From assembly GCA_964035775.1 (NCBI GenBank), contig OZ038315.1, forward strand, positions 6,303,750-6,367,749: a DNA stretch of 64,000 nt, read 5' to 3'. The translations under genes and the position numbers were made by a program. The stretch comes from Osedax frankpressi. Lineage: Eukaryota; Annelida; Polychaeta; Sabellida; Siboglinidae. Below are positions 60,614 through 64,000 of the stretch, piece after piece. Below the pieces are notes generated by a model. The model was not told the DNA's origin, did not search any database, and worked only from the letters and a program-made list of their open reading frames with translations. How positions within the stretch are numbered: the stretch's first letter is position 1; each line of letters opens with the position of its first letter.

Positions 60614-63600
60614 TCAATATTTGTCGAAGCGATTGTCGTCAATTTGTATCTTTTGGTTGACGTACTTGTCAGACTTTTGGCGAGTGTGTACCAAACCCGC
60701 TGTAAATGAGGAAAACAATATCGAATTGCATGACAGGCAAATGGTCGCTGAAGTTAAGCGTGGAATCAAACAATGCTATTGGGATTTATCATGCGTATAG
60801 ATAATATAAATGTATAGAGATTTCTAAAATTGAACTTTTTTTCGTGTAGCTCTAGTAATGCGTCAATCGTGTACAAATTGTTCACTTTTATGTTATTCTG
60901 CGTACATTAACCGTACACTAACCACTAATAAAATACACTAACCCATGCTACCGTAGTCGCTATTGGTTGCATAGCCGTCATCTATGATGTAAGGAGTGCT
61001 AGACGGAATAGTGGACTTGTATCTGTAGTCATTATTGTCCGGTCCGACGGAATTACTGCATAGATAACGGTTGCAATGTGAGGGAGGGAGGGAGGGAGGG
61101 AGGGAGGGAGGGAGCAGTGAAGAAACTAACTTGCTATTCTTCTTGAAGTAATATAATGTGATGATTGCAATTATAATCAGTATCAAAAGAATCACGCAGA
61201 AAATAATAAGAACTGTGAGATGGCAATTTCAGAATTATATTAAAATAACAAGAGAAATTATAATGTGTAGTAATTTTATTGTATTTATATTATTATTATG
61301 ATTTATTTTCTTATTGATTTGTTATAGACTATATTAAATTCGCCAATCTTTAATCGCAAATGATTTTTTACAGTTATATTATTTCACGAAAGTTTGATTT
61401 AAATTCGTGTTTCTATATATAAATTAAAAGTAATGATCGTGTACAAACTCAGTTCAACAGTTGAAAGAGATGACGAGTTAGTTGTCGAAGCTCCAGTTTT
61501 CGGAGTGACGACGTTATTGTTTAAGGTGGTAGTAGGTGTGGCTTGCGTAATGGACGCAGTCGTAGGGGTAGTAGCCTTGCTCAGCGTAACCGCCTTCACT
61601 GTAGTTGTGGTTTTGGCAATGGTGGTGGTTGAGGGTGTCGTTGTTGAAGTGCTAGTAGTAACGCCAGTGGTAACATCAACTAAAAGAGAAAGTGAAAACG
61701 AGGTTAGTGTTAGTCGTGAAGAAAATGAACTTTGTGTGATCATAATGCATGAATAATGATCCGACTTCGTTAACGAGAAAGTTTTAGAAAATAAAATCAA
61801 GTTCAAACTTTCTTGTCGGATAATTATTTTGTTCACAAGTGATTTTAAAACTCTAAAACTATTTCTATATTAGACTAATGATTTTAATATAATTCAAATA
61901 GTTTAAAAAATTACCCTTTTAAGTAATGTTAAATTAGAATATTACATATACAGTAGACCATATATTGATGTAGATGTGTAAAAGGTAAACGGATACCAAA
62001 ACTATATGATTAGGTATTAGTAATCCACAAACGGATATCGTTATTTACAATGTATCTATATTTAGTTAGGACTGATAATTACATAATACGCCAGCAGTAG
62101 AAGGCGACGGAACGTCGATCGAGTTTGTGGATTTTTCTGCGTATTTCATGGTGGTTGTATCGGTAGCATTGGATGCACTCATGGACGCGGCGGCATATTG
62201 ATATACCGAATCTGCCACCACCACCGGCACCGTAGACCTAGGCGAGTGAGTAGTGCGCGACGGTGAAGAGGGAGGAGGGAGATGAGCTGGTTGCAAAGTT
62301 ACTCCGACATCGTTGGAAGCCACTCCGACGTCGATCGACGCAACTCCGTTGCCGCGCGGATATGTTGTTTTTTGTACGGGAAACGTCGTAGAAATAATTC
62401 TGGTTGTTGTACCTGAATGTTCAATAGGAATCACGGTTCCAACAGGTAGTGTTGTAGACCGTTTGCCATTATTAGTTTCCGAGATGGAGAGTTTTGTGGG
62501 AGTATTTCGTGGATACGAAGTACGATCTAGTATCGGTAGAGTTGTCTTTCGCTTTAAGTCAATGGGATTTTCTTCTAAAACTGTAGAACGCGACGAAACA
62601 ATAACATTAGTATTCCTAATTGAGTTGAAGGTAGCGGAATTCGTAGGTTCTTTACTGGATATAGTAGACGTCCGTGTTTTCGCCGTAATCTTAGTTGACG
62701 GTACTTTAAATGTTGACGCTGGCATGGTGGTCAATAGTTTCTTATCGTCTAGTCGAACTACTGGTATCGTCGTGGAGCGAGAAGCAGAGTAATCATCTGC
62801 TTCTCGGCTGGGAAGAGTAACGGAAGAGCTTTTTGTCGACCTACTATCCTCGATTCTGTATTTCTGCCTAGATATGTTCATTTTACTTGCCGAGCTTTGA
62901 GTTGTAGTGGAATCGATATCGGATATCGCCGAGTATTTACCAACGCTATTACTTCTACTACTGCTAGGCAAAGACAATGCTAATGGAATAGGTCGAGTTG
63001 TTTGCGTAACTGGAATCGTAGTAGACGTTGCCATGTCAGATGGTAAAGCAATTATTTCCGGAATATTGCGGCTATTTGTTGGCATGGTGGAAAAAGTAGG
63101 TAGTAAAAAAACGGATATCGTCCTAGAATAAGTTGAGGTAATCTCGAGTTTATTGTTGTATTGCGAACTGGATTGCGTAGTAGATTGACTAGTAGATTGA
63201 GTAGATAATTGTATAGTGGATTGAGACTTTGATTGTGCATCCGGATGAGTAGTCTTGGATGTAAAGGATTGCGTAGTGGAAGTTGAGGATGAATGCACTG
63301 TAGATTCCCTAGCTAAATGTGGAACAGTAGAGCGCATCGTTGTGAAAACCGGAACAATTAACTTCGTAAACCTCGTCGTGGTAAACAAAGGACTTGGAGC
63401 AGTAGTTGCCGTAACTCTTGGTCGAATTTTCAACACCGGAACAGTTGTGGCGTTGGCTGCGCCGCGTCTTGCGCGCCGAAGTACGCCGCCTACTTTACCT
63501 GTGCTTCTGACGGTGCCGGCGGTGCTGGGGACGCCTGGATCCCTAGCGGTGGGTAACGTAGTAGCGGACGCAGTAGTAACAGTGGAGGTCGTGAACACTT

Positions 63601-63697
63601 TCCCGCTAGACGTCGTCCTGGCGACCGGTCGGGTCGTAGAAGGTGGCAATGTCGTGGTCGTCCGCGGCTCTGAGGGATTATGTACAACGGGTAACGA
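60614..63697 (-). CDS. Ser/Thr-rich mucin-like single-pass membrane protein
   Basis: Five inferred exons on -: 63697-62083, 61679-61449, 61212-61131, 61055-60943, 60699-60614. They total 2127 nt (708 residues plus stop), with all phases matching. The first two exons encode about 615 residues of Ser/Thr/Pro-rich sequence (TTIAKTTTTVKAVTLSKATT, TTPTTASITQATPTTTLNNN), typical of a heavily O-glycosylated stalk. The third encodes a membrane span (FCVILLILIIIAIITLYYF) followed by KKNS. The last two give a cytoplasmic tail of about 65 residues with several Tyr (NNDYRYKS, PYIIDDGYATNSDYGSM) ending RFDKY. The orientation follows from the Lys-rich border of the span and makes it type I. The signal peptide and any N-terminal folded domain lie upstream. 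No known family was recognised. It converges on FAM114A. Confidence 0.75.
61079..61115. repeat. (GGGA)n inside a 75-nt intron
   Basis: About nine GGGA units in the short intron 61056-61130 of the mucin-like gene. On the transcript they form a CCCT tract 24-60 nt before the acceptor TATGCAG. The G-rich strand fits a quadruplex pattern. Confidence 0.9.
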
Positions 63698-64000
63698 CTA
63701 GGGTCCCACAGGGACCTAAATTCTAGGGATTAACCACGGACACCACCGATACAAAACGTACAGTTTATTTCGAGGTTTTAAAAAGAATATTTTCGATATT
63801 CGTCAGGAAAATTCTGGAAAATTATTAACGGGTGATTGAGTTTTCGGATTCATGACCTTCAGGTTCGCTGAGAACTAGTCACAATAGCACTTGTATTGTA
63901 TTATGTCAAAGTTCACGTATGCACCCACGCAGTATATGGCGTACTCGTTCACGTAACATCAACAATTATAAGGTCGGAAAACAACTCGAATTAGTGGAAA
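63698..64000. other. Upstream part of the mucin-like gene
   Basis: About 300 bp that should be intron, or intron plus upstream exon, of the mucin-like gene. On - there is a short Cys-containing frame (NEYAIYCVGAYVNFDI then IQYKCYC), but I could not join it in phase. No signal peptide seen. Confidence 0.4.

Noticed and set aside
61433-63701. + strand frames opposite the mucin-like gene (Val-rich)
   Set aside because: Antisense shadow of Thr codons (ACN/GTN); the - strand has coherent splice phases, a membrane span and a stop.
63880-63965. Cys-containing frame on - (YAIYCVGAYVNFDI), reminiscent of a WSC or other extracellular module
   Set aside because: Too short, and it cannot be joined in phase to the Ser/Thr-rich exon with the splice sites I see.

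Overview
The window is AT-rich, intron-rich animal DNA. Its genes have metazoan relatives (SPATA4, SON, a GALNT1/13-type GalNAc-transferase, FAM114A) and a decayed CR1/L2-like LINE. Exons are short and relatively GC-rich. Introns and spacers are very AT-rich or made of tandem repeats. I cannot name the species. SPATA4 suggests an animal with flagellated sperm, and an invertebrate seems likely. All exon borders below are my own readings from splice signals, reading-frame phase and remembered family sequences. No transcript was available.

Layout. 1-3333 (+): last exons of an AT-hook, Lys/Ser-rich nuclear protein after a 1-kb CACTA/CACT array. 3595-6427 (-): complete SPATA4, seven exons. 7097-16640 (+): complete SON-like splicing cofactor, sixteen exons ending in G-patch and dsRBD; it is divergent from SPATA4 across about 670 bp. 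20135-40278 (-): polypeptide GalNAc-transferase of the GALNT1/13 type, about 20 kb, lacking only its first few codons. Its introns hold most of the large satellites, a broken LINE (about 26.25-27.81 kb) and a pair of mutually exclusive exons. 43882-45437 (-): an unrecognised gene with a 10-residue repeat. 48997-59728 (+): complete FAM114A, eight exons, 499 codons. 60614-63697 (-): Ser/Thr-rich mucin-like single-pass membrane protein, 5' end missing.

How the genes might relate. GALNT starts mucin-type O-glycosylation in the Golgi, FAM114A proteins are linked to Golgi/Rab2 membranes, and the mucin-like protein is a plausible O-glycosylation substrate. SON is a nuclear-speckle splicing cofactor. 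Whether these neighbours work together is inference only.

Most unusual points. (1) About half of the inferred 5' splice sites have T at +3 (GTTAGT, GTTTGT, GTTAAT). (2) FAM114A intron 2 is almost wholly two minisatellites; the second is a tandem amplification of the intron/exon junction, giving about 40 decoy 3' splice sites before the real one. (3) Two alternative GALNT exons swap the flexible catalytic loop. (4) The GALNT C-terminus runs into a 2.6-kb minisatellite that supplies its last 21 residues and stop codon. (5) Several pyrimidine-rich repeats lie just upstream of 3' splice sites, each on the transcribed gene's own sense strand.
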